64,000 bases of DNA, from contig CAJJAW010000005.1 of NCBI GenBank assembly GCA_905182195.1, forward strand, positions 1 through 64,000, in the 5' to 3' direction. Below, piece by piece: positions 1-9,263 of this stretch; positions within the stretch are counted from its first letter, which is position 1, and the number at the start of each line of letters is the position of its first letter. The translations under genes and the position numbers were made by a program. The notes under the pieces are model-generated. The model did not search any database and was not told the origin of the DNA. It worked only from the letters and a program-made list of their open reading frames with translations. This DNA is from Alphaproteobacteria bacterium UBA4588. GTDB taxonomy: Bacteria > Pseudomonadota > Alphaproteobacteria > Rhodobacterales > Rhodobacteraceae.

Positions 1-1
1 C

Positions 2-601
2 ACATTGCCAAAGAGGATCAAAGGGCCAACGATTTTTATCTCCCTATTACCGATGATAGTGACACCCCTGATTGGATCGTTGATCTTGTTCTGGATGATT
101 GATGCCAACGGTATCTTAGGCGCGACGCTGCAACGGATATTTGATGATCCAGATCTATCACTGAAAGCATCCCCTACCCTTACTTGGATTATGCTTATGG
201 TTTACGGGGTATGGCACTCTGCGCCCTTCGCGTTCATCGTTTTCTATGCGGGGCTACAGACAGTGCCTGCCGACACAATGGAAGCAGCTATGATTGATGG
301 GGCCTCGCGTTGGGAGCGGACACGCTATGTTGTCTTGCCTCATTTGATGCCGCTTACGGTCTTCATTTCTCTGATCCAGTTGATGGACAACTTCCGCGTC
401 TTTGAGCCGATCGTCAGCTTTTCGGCCCAAGCCAGTGCCACTTCTTTGTCGTGGATTATCTACAACGACCTTGTTGGCACTGAGAGCCAGTTCTTTGGCT
501 CAGCCGGTGCTACCTCTGTCCTAACAATTATCGGTGTGAGCATCCTGCTTATTCCAGTGCTGATCCGCACTTGGCGCGACTTTAATCAGAAGGTGGTATG
601 A
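2..601 (+). CDS. ABC transporter permease, MalF/UgpA type (5' end outside window)
   Basis: This is the C-terminal two thirds of a carbohydrate-type (CUT1) inner-membrane permease. The visible protein has several hydrophobic membrane segments and the cytoplasmic EAA loop, seen as EAAMIDGASRWERTRYV around residue 92, which docks to the ATPase. Family members are about 290-300 residues with six membrane spans. Only about 199 residues are present and the frame is open to the window edge, so the start lies upstream. The stop overlaps the start of the next permease (ATGA), so the two are translationally coupled and form a heteromeric pair. The solute-binding protein and ATPase should lie further upstream. 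Substrate cannot be read from the sequence; a sugar, polyol or sulfonated polyol would fit the dehydrogenases downstream. Confidence 0.88.
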   Translation, partial: TLPKRIKGPTIFISLLPMIVTPLIGSLILFWMIDANGILGATLQRIFDDPDLSLKASPTLTWIMLMVYGVWHSAPFAFIVFYAGLQTVPADTMEAAMIDGASRWERTRYVVLPHLMPLTVFISLIQLMDNFRVFEPIVSFSAQASATSLSWIIYNDLVGTESQFFGSAGATSVLTIIGVSILLIPVLIRTWRDFNQKVV

Positions 602-1482
602 TGTCAGATATCGTTCATCGCCGTTCACCTGTTTTGAGTACGGTCATCTGGGGCCTTGTCCTGGTCTGGATCATAGCCGCAGGCTTTCCGTTCCTTTGGA
701 CGCTTTGGGGGTCTTTCAAGGTACAGGGCGACTTCTTCTCGAAGGCCGATTGGACCAACGCAGTTTATGGCGTGCGCACACAAATCGAAACGGGCGGTAC
801 TCTCACAGGCAATGGGTATTACGGCGCTTGGGTTACCAAAGAGTTTGGGCTTGCCGCGGTTAACACCAGCATCGTCGTGGTTTCTGTGGTTATCATCTCA
901 TTGACACTTGGTACCCTTGGGGGCTACGCCCTCGCCCGCTCAGGCAAGAAATATGCGTTCTATCTGTTGATGCTCGCCTTGGTATTTCGTGCCATGCCCC
1001 ACATCACTTTAGTATCTGGCTATCTCCTGCCGTTCTTTGAATGGAACCTCTGGGGACACTTACCGACTGCGATCATCGTGATGGTGGCAATTAATCAACC
1101 CTTCACCCTTTGGATGTTGCACAGCTTTTTCCTAAACATTCCCAAAGACCTAGACGAAAGTGCAATGGTTGATGGCTGCACACGTTTTCAAGCATTTCGT
1201 CATGTCATTGTGCCGGTCATGTGGCCAGGCGTTGTCACGACAGGCTTATTTTCCTTCTTGCTAGCCTACAATGACTTCACCGTGACCGCGACATTGCTAA
1301 GCCAAGCAAACCAGACGATGGTGCCAAAAATCGCCAGTTTCTTGGGAACAACCCAGACTGAGGGAAACATCATGTTTGCAGTTGCCGCAGTTGTTTCTGC
1401 AACTGCACCATTGTTTGTCTTGATCCTATTTTTCCAACGCCAAATCGTAAGTGGCCTAACAGCAGGAGCCGTCAAAGGATGA
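598..1482 (+). CDS. ABC transporter permease, MalG type
   Basis: This is the second inner-membrane permease of a CUT1-type importer, 294 residues, the usual family length. An N-terminal membrane helix at about residues 14-34 is followed by a periplasmic stretch and further helices. The EAA-type loop reads DESAMVDGCTRFQAFRHVIVP at about residues 188-208. Two adjacent ATG codons (598 and 601) could start it; both overlap the stop of the upstream permease. It runs into the next gene by a four-base overlap, which places the transporter and the catabolic genes downstream in one operon. Confidence 0.9.
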   Translation: MMSDIVHRRSPVLSTVIWGLVLVWIIAAGFPFLWTLWGSFKVQGDFFSKADWTNAVYGVRTQIETGGTLTGNGYYGAWVTKEFGLAAVNTSIVVVSVVIISLTLGTLGGYALARSGKKYAFYLLMLALVFRAMPHITLVSGYLLPFFEWNLWGHLPTAIIVMVAINQPFTLWMLHSFFLNIPKDLDESAMVDGCTRFQAFRHVIVPVMWPGVVTTGLFSFLLAYNDFTVTATLLSQANQTMVPKIASFLGTTQTEGNIMFAVAAVVSATAPLFVLILFFQRQIVSGLTAGAVKG

Positions 1483-2024
1483 GCGGAGCACGCCCAGAAC
1501 AAGCCGTATTGTCGCGCGACACAGACATGTCCAAAACGGCTGAAACCCGCGCGGTTATCGAAGGTATGGTTGATGGTCTCAACGACCACCGCATTGCGGA
1601 TATTGGTGAGTTTTTCAGTCAAGGGTTTAGCTGGATGGGCAACACAGGCTGTGGAACGAAAGCTGGTATCAAGGAATTCCAGGAAAACTGGCAAAAGCCG
1701 TTCCAAGCCGCATTCTCGGATAAGGTTTGCGTTGATGAGGCGCGCCTTTACATGGGCGAATGGGCCGCGGCATTTGGACGGCAAGAGGCTTTACACTCGG
1801 GCAAGTTTATGGGTGTCGAGGCCTCGGGCAAGCGGATTGAAATTCGCTACATGGATTTTTGGAAGGTGGAAAATGGCAAAATTACCGACAACTGGGTGAT
1901 GGTTGATTTTCCACACGTCCTTGTGCAATTGGGCGTGGATGTTTTCAACGGCCATGGCTGGGAAGCCTATGACCGTGGTGAGAAAACGCCACCCTCTCCT
2001 ACGACAGAAACAGGAAAAGACTGA
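1479..2024 (+). CDS. SnoaL/NTF2-fold protein (single domain)
   Basis: This 181-residue protein resembles SnoaL-like polyketide-cyclase/NTF2-fold proteins: a short helical start followed by alternating strands, ending with [19 protein letters not shown] near residues 126-144, typical of the fold's last strands. The same ending ([15 protein letters not shown]) recurs in the protein at 3354-4400, so the two are paralogues. The fold covers cyclases, isomerases, hydratases and non-enzymatic binding proteins, so the reaction is unknown. Start 1479 overlaps the permease stop; an in-frame ATG at 1527 (MSKTAETR) is an alternative. It overlaps the next gene by one base. Confidence 0.75.
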   Translation: MSGARPEQAVLSRDTDMSKTAETRAVIEGMVDGLNDHRIADIGEFFSQGFSWMGNTGCGTKAGIKEFQENWQKPFQAAFSDKVCVDEARLYMGEWAAAFGRQEALHSGKFMGVEASGKRIEIRYMDFWKVENGKITDNWVMVDFPHVLVQLGVDVFNGHGWEAYDRGEKTPPSPTTETGKD

Positions 2025-3353
2025 TGGCAGTAGAATACCTAAAACGCGGAAAACCAGACGTAGAGCGGGCTGAAGATGACGCTAAAACCAAAGCTGTCGT
2101 CGAAGTCACTTTGAAAGATATAGAGCTGCGCGGCGATGCAGCTGTGCGTGATCTATCAGCCAAGTTTGACAACTATACGCCCGCATCCTTCAAGCTGTCA
2201 CAAACGGAAATTGAGGGTCTGATCGCGTCCCTTTCGGATCGCGAATTGGCAGATATTAAGTTCGCCCAAGAACAGGTGCGCAATTTTGCACAAGCCCAGC
2301 GCGACAGCATGCTAGATATCGAAGTTGAAACAATGCCTGGCGTCATTCTAGGTCACAAGAACATCCCCGTTCAATCGGTTGGCTGTTATGTTCCAGGCGG
2401 TAAGTTCCCGATGGTTGCCTCGGCCCATATGTCTGTGGCCACAGCCACAGTTGCAGGCGTTCCACGGATCATTGCCTGCACCCCACCCTTTAACGGTAAA
2501 CCCAACGCCGCAGTGATCGCAGCCATGCACCTTGGTGGTGCACATGAAATCCACGTCGTGGGCGGTATCCAAGCCGTTGGTGCGATGGCCATTGGCACTG
2601 AAACAATCGAACCTGTTCATATGCTTGTCGGCCCGGGCAATGCGTTTGTCGCTGAAGCCAAACGCCAGTTGTTTGGTCGCGTGGGCATTGATTTGTTTGC
2701 AGGCCCAACAGAGACGATGGTGATTGCTGACGACACCGTTGATGGTGAGTTATGTGCGACCGACCTTTTGGGGCAAGCGGAGCATGGTTATAACAGCCCC
2801 GCCGTACTGCTGACCAATTCGCGTAAATTGGCCGAAGACACGCTGCGCGAAATCGATCGCTTGCTCAAAATCCTTCCAACTGCGGATACTGCATCTGTTA
2901 GCTGGGCGGATTACGGTGAAGTCATTTTATGTGATACCTATGACGAAATGCTGGCAGTTGCTGACGATATCGCGTCTGAGCATGTACAAGTCATGACAGA
3001 TCGTGACGATTGGTTTTTGGAGCACATGACCTGTTATGGTGCTTTGTTTCTTGGGGGCGCGCACGAACGTATCAAATGGGGATAAAGTGATCGGTACGAA
3101 CCACACGTTGCCAACCAAAAAGGCTGGTCGCTACACGGGCGGGCTTTGGGTTGGGAAATTCCTGAAGACCCATTCATACCAAAAGATTACTACAGACGAA
3201 GCCGCAACGCTGGTTGGCGAATACGGCAGCCGCCTCTGTATGCTTGAGGGGTTTGTAGGTCATGCTGAGCAATGCAACGTTCGCGTACGCCGCTATGGTG
3301 GGATCAACGTCCCATACGGCACAGGCGCGCCTTATCGGGATTTGAAAGATTAA
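2024..3353 (+). pseudogene. HpsN-like / histidinol-dehydrogenase-family dehydrogenase, frameshifted
   Basis: The family comprises zinc- and NAD-dependent dehydrogenases that oxidise an alcohol through the aldehyde to the acid. Members are histidinol dehydrogenase and sulfopropanediol (DHPS) 3-dehydrogenase HpsN. The sequence shows the VPGG turn, [13 protein letters not shown] and QAEHGYNSP (zinc-ligand Q..H), and after the shift [12 protein letters not shown] (late ligand His). The frame starting at 2024 leaves the family pattern after ALFLG. Reading resumes one base later as [20 protein letters not shown] and runs to the stop at 3351-3353. A run of five G (3053-3057) where four would keep frame is the likely site. 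The context (transporter, SDR) and absence of histidine genes favour HpsN-like over HisD, but substrate is unproven. Sequencing error is possible. Confidence 0.82.
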
Positions 3354-4400
3354 ATGAACGTCACTCGTAGCAATACCAAAGCAATCCAACCGCTGCTGGC
3401 GGCATTGCGTGATTTTGACGAAGCGACTGTACGAGCCGCGCTGCAACAGCTCATGGCACCGGACGCGATTGTTCACATGTGTCAACCTTTTGGGGATCTT
3501 GCAGCAGAGGCGCTTTACGATACTTGTTTTGCGCCCTTGTACGAATCCATGCCTGACCTTGAGCGGCGCGATACAATCCTTGTCAGCGGCAAAACCCCTG
3601 AGGGCAACGATTGGATTGGATGTTGTGGCTCTTACATTGGAACCTTTGCGGCCCCCTTTCTAGATATCCCACCGACGGGCCATCTCGCACATATGAGGTT
3701 TCACGAGTTTTACCGTTTTGTGGGGGGACAAATTGTTGAGGTTCAAGCGATCTGGGACATTCCAGAACTAATGATGCAGGCCAATGCATGGCCAATGGTT
3801 CCAAGTCTGGGTCGTGAATGGCATACCCCTGGCCCAATCACCCAAGACGGATTGCTGGACGCAACCGATCGAGAGGATCGCGCGCATTTCTGCCAAACTC
3901 ATGTGCTACAAATGCTGGCCGCGTTGGTGCGTCATCCTGCCGAACCTGTTGAAGCAATGGAACTTGAACGCTTTTGGCATCTTAAGATGACATGGTACGG
4001 GCCAGCGGGCATCGGTACTGCGCGTGGCATTTCTGGCTTTCGCCATTGGCATCAAATCCCCTTTCTAAACGCAATGCCAGATCGTGGGCAGTTTCCCGAT
4101 GAAACAACTTCCCACTTTTTCGCCGAAGGTGATTATGTCGCCGTCACTGGATGGCCAAATATGGTTCAAACTGTAACTGATCCAGGATGGATGGGTATTG
4201 CGCCCAATGATCAGAAGATTGAAATGCGATCCTTGGATTTCTGGCGTTTGGATGGTGACAAAATTCGGGAGAACTGGGTTCTTATTGATCTGCTTGATGT
4301 TTACCGCCAACTAGGCGTTGACGTGTTTGCACGCTTGCGCGAATTCAATAAAGCGCGGAACATCGGACCTTTGAATTTCCCTATCGGAGGCCGACTGTGA
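3354..4400 (+). CDS. Tandem SnoaL/NTF2-fold protein
   Basis: This 348-residue protein appears to hold two SnoaL-like halves. Residues about 10-140 contain a first copy (ending HMRFHEFYRFVGGQIVEVQ) and residues about 190-330 a second copy (MRSLDFWRLDGDKIRENWV, then QLGVDVFARL). The second half ends like the single-domain protein at 1479-2024. SnoaL-type proteins are small cone-shaped barrels that bind or transform hydrophobic or polyol-like substrates; no catalytic residues can be assigned here. It starts directly after the stop of the HpsN-like gene (TAAATG) and overlaps the SDR gene by four bases, so it is part of the same operon. Confidence 0.75.
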   Translation: MNVTRSNTKAIQPLLAALRDFDEATVRAALQQLMAPDAIVHMCQPFGDLAAEALYDTCFAPLYESMPDLERRDTILVSGKTPEGNDWIGCCGSYIGTFAAPFLDIPPTGHLAHMRFHEFYRFVGGQIVEVQAIWDIPELMMQANAWPMVPSLGREWHTPGPITQDGLLDATDREDRAHFCQTHVLQMLAALVRHPAEPVEAMELERFWHLKMTWYGPAGIGTARGISGFRHWHQIPFLNAMPDRGQFPDETTSHFFAEGDYVAVTGWPNMVQTVTDPGWMGIAPNDQKIEMRSLDFWRLDGDKIRENWVLIDLLDVYRQLGVDVFARLREFNKARNIGPLNFPIGGRL

Positions 4401-5155
4401 AACTACCAACGACACCGTCACTTTCGTTAAAAGGCATGCGCGCGTTGGTCACCGGTGCATCCTCTGGCATTGGCCAAGCCTGCGCTGTGGCAATGGCCGA
4501 AGCTGGTGCGATGGTTGTATGTGCCGCACGTGGCGCAGATCGCCTGAACGAAACCGTAGACGCCATGAAAAACAAAAGCTTGGGCGCTGAAGCGTTGGTT
4601 TTGGATCAATCAGATCTGGGCGCTTTGAAGGCAGTGTTGGCCGACCCGTTTGACATTATCATAAACTCAGCTGGTCTTGCCCGCCACAAGCCTGCACTTG
4701 AGACCCAGCCAGAGGATTTTGATGCTGTTATGGACGTGAATTTACGCTCGGCGTATTTCTTGTCCACCTATGCAGCCAAAGCTATGAAAGCTGCAAATAT
4801 TAAAGGGTCGATCATCCACATCTCATCGCAAATGGGTCATGTGGGCGGCTTTGACCGTACGGTGTACTGCACGTCCAAACACGCCCTTGAGGGTATGGTC
4901 AAAAGCATGGCGATTGAGTGGGGTGAATTGGGGATCAGGATTAACACAATCTGTCCAACCTTCATTCGAACACCTTTGACTGCCGCCACCTTGGATGATC
5001 CAGTCCGTGCTGCGTGGATCAACGATAAGATCAAACTTGGCCGCGTTGGCGAAGTTGAAGACATCATGGGGGCTGCGTTGTACCTGGCCTCTGGCGCGTC
5101 TTCGATGGTGACGGGCACCCACGTTCTTGTTGACGGAGGATGGACAGCTGGCTGA
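4397..5155 (+). CDS. SDR-family NAD(P)-dependent dehydrogenase
   Basis: This is a classical short-chain dehydrogenase of 252 residues. The Rossmann nucleotide motif TGASSGIGQA lies at about residues 19-28, NSAG at about 91-94, and the catalytic Ser/Tyr/Lys in ISSQMGHVGG and YCTSK. The closing VTGTHVLVDGGWTAG is typical of the gluconate 5-dehydrogenase/FabG-like group. It presumably oxidises or reduces a hydroxy intermediate of the operon's substrate. If the neighbouring dehydrogenase is truly HpsN-like, this could fill the role of an HpsO/HpsP-type dehydrogenase, but that is inference. The start overlaps the previous stop by four bases, and the end overlaps the LacI-type regulator. Confidence 0.9.
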   Translation: MKLPTTPSLSLKGMRALVTGASSGIGQACAVAMAEAGAMVVCAARGADRLNETVDAMKNKSLGAEALVLDQSDLGALKAVLADPFDIIINSAGLARHKPALETQPEDFDAVMDVNLRSAYFLSTYAAKAMKAANIKGSIIHISSQMGHVGGFDRTVYCTSKHALEGMVKSMAIEWGELGIRINTICPTFIRTPLTAATLDDPVRAAWINDKIKLGRVGEVEDIMGAALYLASGASSMVTGTHVLVDGGWTAG

Positions 5156-6167
5156 TCGCATCACATCGTTCCAAGTTGCCCAGCGTGCCGGTGTTAGTCA
5201 GTCCGCAGTCAGTCGTGTTTTCACCAAAGGCGCGTCTGTCAGTCCGAAAACCGAATTGAAGGTGCGTCAAGCTGCCCTTGAACTTGGATATCGACCTAAC
5301 GTTTTGGCGCGGTCCTTGATCACAGGAAAAAGCCGTATCATAGGGTTAATCGTTGCCTATTTGGACAACTATTTTTATCCTCTAGCACTTGAAAAACTAT
5401 CGAACTCATTGCAGGCAGAGGGATACCACGTTCTCGTTTTCATGGCTTCAAACGATACGCAATCAACGGATCAAGTAATCGACGAATTGTTAGACTATCA
5501 GGTCGATGGAATTATTACCGCCAGCGTTGGTATCTCTAATGATTTGACCGCCCGTTGTGCAGCGGCTGGTGTTCCTGTTGTCCTGTTCAACAGGTCACAG
5601 GATACGACCGACCATTCGGCTGTCACGTCCAACAACTTTGCAGGTGGACAATCAGTTGCTGCATTCTTTGCAGCCGGCCAGCACCAGCGCATCGGATATA
5701 TCGGTGGCTGGGAAGGCGCATCGACACAGCGCGATCGCGAAGCAGGTTTTCGCGATGGATTGACCCAAGCGGGCCTGCCCCTTGCGGCACACGAGTTGGG
5801 GAAATTTACTGTAGTCGGAGCCAAAGACGCTGCGCGTAAAATGTTTGACACCCCTACCCGCCCTGATGCCGTTTTTGTTGCCACTGACCACATGGCCTTC
5901 GCGGTGATGGATGTCATTCGCAGCGAACTGGGCTTGCGCATTCCAGAAGATGTCAGCGTGATTGGTTATGATGACGTCCCACCAGCAGCATGGGCTGCTT
6001 ATGACCTGACCACAGTGCGCCAACGCGCCAATGTCATGGTCCAAGAAACTGTAGCCCTCATAGTCGATAAAATTAGCAACCCTGCGTCCGAACCACACCA
6101 TATCAAAGTGGACAGCCCACTTGTGGTGCGTGGCTCTGCCAAAATTCCAGAAGGATGGACCTCATGA
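5127..6167 (+). CDS. LacI/GalR-family transcriptional regulator
   Basis: The N-terminus has the LacI helix-turn-helix pattern (TSFQVAQRAGVSQSAVSRVF, then the hinge region) followed by a periplasmic-binding-protein-like effector domain from about residue 70 (SRIIGLIV to the C-terminus). It likely senses the operon's substrate or an intermediate and represses the cluster, whose promoter would lie upstream of this window. There is no in-frame ATG before the helix-turn-helix. The start must be TTG at 5127 or 5130, or possibly CTG at 5148, all inside the end of the SDR gene, so translation is coupled and probably weak. Length (about 340 residues) is normal. Confidence 0.9.
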   Translation: MLTEDGQLADRITSFQVAQRAGVSQSAVSRVFTKGASVSPKTELKVRQAALELGYRPNVLARSLITGKSRIIGLIVAYLDNYFYPLALEKLSNSLQAEGYHVLVFMASNDTQSTDQVIDELLDYQVDGIITASVGISNDLTARCAAAGVPVVLFNRSQDTTDHSAVTSNNFAGGQSVAAFFAAGQHQRIGYIGGWEGASTQRDREAGFRDGLTQAGLPLAAHELGKFTVVGAKDAARKMFDTPTRPDAVFVATDHMAFAVMDVIRSELGLRIPEDVSVIGYDDVPPAAWAAYDLTTVRQRANVMVQETVALIVDKISNPASEPHHIKVDSPLVVRGSAKIPEGWTS

Positions 6168-7132
6168 AAGGTTTCTCAGATTGTTTCACCGATTTTCCCG
6201 ACTACATTTTAGGGATTACCCAAGAAATTTGGGAACAACGAAACATTGCGACATTGCATCACTACTATGCAAAGGAGATCCCAGTGCGTTCTCCAGGTTC
6301 AATTGTCTTTGGAAATGAAGGTGTTATTGGTGCAACGATGGCAACGCTCGCAGAATTTCCAGACAGACGGTTGCTTGGTGAGGACGTGATTTGGTCAGGA
6401 TCTCCAGAAGACGGGATGTTGTCTTCACACCGCATCCTCACCACGGCAACACATCTGGGAGATGGTGTCTACGGCAAGGCCACAGGCAAAAAACTTCAAT
6501 ACCGTGTTATTGCAGACTGTCACGCAATTAATAACCAAATAAACGACGAATGGCTCATTCGCGATCAGGGGGCAGTTGTCCGTCAACTTGGCTGGGATCC
6601 AAAAGAGTATGCCTATGATTTGATTGTGCGTGAGGGTGGCGCTGACAAGTGTGTGCAGCCCTTTCATCCCGCCATTGACAAGGTCGGGCCATACACAGGC
6701 CGTGGGAATGATAACGCTTGGGGTGCAAAATACGGGGATATCCTGAACCGCATTATGGGTGCAGACTTGGGCGTTATTCCTGCAGAATATGACCGTGCAG
6801 TGACAGGGTTTTACCCTGGTGGAAAGGAACTACTGTCCACCGATGGTGTTGATGAATTTTGGATTGGGCTGCGGGCAGCCTTCCCATCTGCTGCCTTTAC
6901 AATTGACCATCAAATCGGACGGGAAGACCCGATGATGTCGCCCCGCGCGGCTATCCGTTGGAGCCTAACAGGCAAACACGATGGTTGGGGAGCATTCGGT
7001 AAACCCTCAGGCGCTGAAGTTCACGTAATGGGAGCAAGCCATGTTGAGTTTGGTCCATGGGGCATCCGCCGCGAATACACTTTATTTGACGAAACTTCGA
7101 TCTGGAAACAGATCGCGCTGAAGACAGGATGA
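6164..7132 (+). CDS. SnoaL/NTF2-fold protein, two-domain
   Basis: This 322-residue protein resembles the SnoaL-like/ester-cyclase group and is the third such protein in the operon. Its first half ends in INDEWLIRDQGAVVRQLGWDP, which matches the N-W-x-x-x-D...QLGVDVF ending of the proteins at 1479 and 3354, so all three share ancestry. The second half (about residues 205-315) is another NTF2-like unit. I chose ATG 6164 because it sits 8 bases after AAGGA and overlaps the LacI stop (ATGA); an in-frame ATG at 6155 is also possible. Function unknown; association with polyol or sulfonate-type catabolism is inferred from position. Confidence 0.72.
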   Translation: MKGFSDCFTDFPDYILGITQEIWEQRNIATLHHYYAKEIPVRSPGSIVFGNEGVIGATMATLAEFPDRRLLGEDVIWSGSPEDGMLSSHRILTTATHLGDGVYGKATGKKLQYRVIADCHAINNQINDEWLIRDQGAVVRQLGWDPKEYAYDLIVREGGADKCVQPFHPAIDKVGPYTGRGNDNAWGAKYGDILNRIMGADLGVIPAEYDRAVTGFYPGGKELLSTDGVDEFWIGLRAAFPSAAFTIDHQIGREDPMMSPRAAIRWSLTGKHDGWGAFGKPSGAEVHVMGASHVEFGPWGIRREYTLFDETSIWKQIALKTG

Positions 7133-7136
7133 TTCA

Positions 7137-8105
7137 ATGACACCAGCCGAAATGGAAAACCGGATCGTGCGCTATGGCGATCTGATCCCTTGCAAAACAG
7201 CCTTTATCGACGCCCATACACCGGGCAGTGATCAGAAGGAAAACTTCACGATTATTGGTGGTGGTGTAAGTGAAAGTGTCGACCAACACGTGCACATTAA
7301 CGACACGCCTGGCTTCAACATTGGAGCCGCAGGCCAGCCGCCCAAATGCCGCAACTCGTTACACAGTCATACTACAGCTGAAGTGTTCTTCGTCCTGAAG
7401 GGGCGTTGGCGTTTCTTTTGGGGGCGTTGGGGCGATGCCGGCGAGGTCACACTGGAAGAAGGTGATATTATTAATATCCCAACTGATATTTTTCGCGGGT
7501 TTGAGAACATTGGCACCGATTACGGAATGATTATGGCTGTGCTGGGCGGCGACGATGCTGGTGGCGGCGTGACTTGGGCCCCTCAGGTGATCCAAGACGC
7601 TGCTGAGCATGGGCTAATTCTTGCCGAAAACGGGAAATTATATGATACTAAACAAGGGGCTACATTGCCCGAGGGCGTGAAACCCATGCCCGTTCTGAGC
7701 GATGCAGAGCTTGCCAAAATAGCCGAACCTGCCGCTTTGGACGTGATTCCACGCCATGTTGCGCGTTATCTTGATCTGATGGGGTTGGCCGGAAAACTAC
7801 CTGTCAAAGTCATTGGCGTCGATGCGATCCTGCCAGACAAGCCTGGCTTTGACGTCGAATTCATTACGCGCGGGTCTTTGAAAAATACGTCCATTTCTAT
7901 TGATCATTCCGTTGTTTTGATGCCGATGCGTGGATACTGGAAGTTGTCTTGGGACGGTGGGTCATCGACATTGAACCCAGGGGACACATGTTTACTGCCA
8001 GCCAGTTTCACGCACACGCTGCAACCCTCGATGACAGGCGAAGCAAGCCTTTATCGTGTTGTTTCCAACGACGATCCAGCGGGACCAACCTGGACTGGAA
8101 AATAA
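7137..8105 (+). CDS. Bicupin protein
   Basis: This 322-residue protein contains two cupin barrels. The first has metal-site-like residues in SLHSHTTAEVFFVLKGRWRF and the second motif EEGDIINIP at about residues 79-117. The second barrel lies near residues 240-315 (HSVVLMPMRGYWKL, LNPGDTCLLP, SFTHTL). Cupins include isomerases, dioxygenases and non-catalytic binding proteins. With sugar-type transport and dehydrogenases nearby, an isomerase or lyase acting on the substrate is plausible but unproven. AGGA upstream of ATG 7137 supports the start; it lies 4 bases after the SnoaL-type gene. Confidence 0.8.
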   Translation: MTPAEMENRIVRYGDLIPCKTAFIDAHTPGSDQKENFTIIGGGVSESVDQHVHINDTPGFNIGAAGQPPKCRNSLHSHTTAEVFFVLKGRWRFFWGRWGDAGEVTLEEGDIINIPTDIFRGFENIGTDYGMIMAVLGGDDAGGGVTWAPQVIQDAAEHGLILAENGKLYDTKQGATLPEGVKPMPVLSDAELAKIAEPAALDVIPRHVARYLDLMGLAGKLPVKVIGVDAILPDKPGFDVEFITRGSLKNTSISIDHSVVLMPMRGYWKLSWDGGSSTLNPGDTCLLPASFTHTLQPSMTGEASLYRVVSNDDPAGPTWTGK

Positions 8106-8138
8106 CAACGCACCCAAGCTGAATTGGAAAGAATCACC

Positions 8139-9263
8139 ATGACTAAAATCCTGACCTCACATGTTGGCAGCTTGCCACGAACCCAAGATATTGTTGATTT
8201 CATTTTTGCGCGCGAAAATGAGCAACCTTATGACCAAGCGGCTTTTGACGCGGCCATGACCTTAGCAGTTGATGAAACTGTAGCGAAACAAGTCAAGGCC
8301 GGTATCGATATTGTCAGCGATGGCGAGACCTCAAAAATCTCGTACGCCACTTACGTTAAGGACCGCTACACAGGGTTTTCTGGTGACAGTCCCCGCAATG
8401 CGCCAGCAGATTTAAAAATGTTCCCAGGGTTTTTAAAACGCCTGGCTGACGACGGTGGGACCCCTCAATATGCGCGCCCAATGTGCACAGGTGCCGTGGA
8501 GTCAAAGGGCCAAGGCGAATTGCACAAAGACATCAACAATCTTAAGGATGCGATGGCGAACCACGGGGTCAATCGTGGCTTTATGAACGCGGCATCGCCA
8601 GGCGTTATTTCTCTGTTCCTGCAAAACGATTACTACAAAACACGCGAGGCATATCTAGCCGCTCTCGGTGACGCAATGCGCGAAGAATATGAAACTATTG
8701 TTGCCTCCGGCCTTGATCTTCAACTGGATTGCCCCGACCTAGCATTATCGCGTCACATGTTGTTCCAAGACCTTTCTGACAAAGAGTTCCTGAAAGTTGC
8801 CGCGTCCCATGTGGAAGCTCTAAACCATGCTTTGGAAAACGTTCCAGAGGATAGGGTGCGCATTCACATCTGTTGGGGCAATTACGAGGGGCCGCATTGT
8901 TGCGATATCCCGATGGACACTGTTTTCTCGACGCTTATGTCAACAAAAGCGCAATACCTCCTGTTTGAAACCTCAAATCCACGTCACGCCCACGAATGGA
9001 CTGTTTTTCGCGATCGTAAGTCAGAAATTCCTGATAACAAAGTTCTTGTACCAGGTGTGGTGGATACCACGACAAACTTTGTCGAGCATCCAGAATTGGT
9101 GGCGCAGCGTATTGAACGTTTTACCGGGATCGTTGGGTCTGATCGAGTTATCGCAGGCTCTGATTGTGGTTTTGGAACCTTTGCCGGTTTTGGTGCGGTT
9201 GATCCCGACATCGCATATGCCAAACTAAAGTCTCTTTCGGAAGGCGCGGCGTTGGTTGGATGA
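8139..9263 (+). CDS. Cobalamin-independent methionine synthase II-like zinc methyl/alkyltransferase
   Basis: This 374-residue protein matches the C-terminal barrel of MetE, the stand-alone group that includes epoxyalkane:coenzyme M transferase and uncharacterised methyltransferase-like enzymes. It begins with the family's SHVGSLPRT. The zinc-site residues are seen as HICWGNYEGPH (His-x-Cys) around residue 245 and the late Cys in GSDCGFGTF around residue 345. The N-terminal half of full MetE, which binds the folate tail, is absent, so it is unlikely to be the housekeeping methionine synthase. ATG 8139 follows GGAAAG. It may transfer or cleave a C-S or C-O bond of the operon's substrate. It overlaps the next ORF by four bases. 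Confidence 0.85.
   Translation: MTKILTSHVGSLPRTQDIVDFIFARENEQPYDQAAFDAAMTLAVDETVAKQVKAGIDIVSDGETSKISYATYVKDRYTGFSGDSPRNAPADLKMFPGFLKRLADDGGTPQYARPMCTGAVESKGQGELHKDINNLKDAMANHGVNRGFMNAASPGVISLFLQNDYYKTREAYLAALGDAMREEYETIVASGLDLQLDCPDLALSRHMLFQDLSDKEFLKVAASHVEALNHALENVPEDRVRIHICWGNYEGPHCCDIPMDTVFSTLMSTKAQYLLFETSNPRHAHEWTVFRDRKSEIPDNKVLVPGVVDTTTNFVEHPELVAQRIERFTGIVGSDRVIAGSDCGFGTFAGFGAVDPDIAYAKLKSLSEGAALVG

Noticed and set aside
1266-1784. Minus-strand frame across the permease/SnoaL junction
   Set aside because: Both plus-strand genes are well supported and overlap there in typical operon fashion.
2024-3353. Calling the dehydrogenase HisD of histidine synthesis
   Set aside because: No other his gene is present and the catabolic transporter/SDR setting fits an HpsN-like paralogue better.
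8139-9263. Calling this gene metE
   Set aside because: Only the C-terminal zinc barrel is present, and it is embedded in a catabolic operon.
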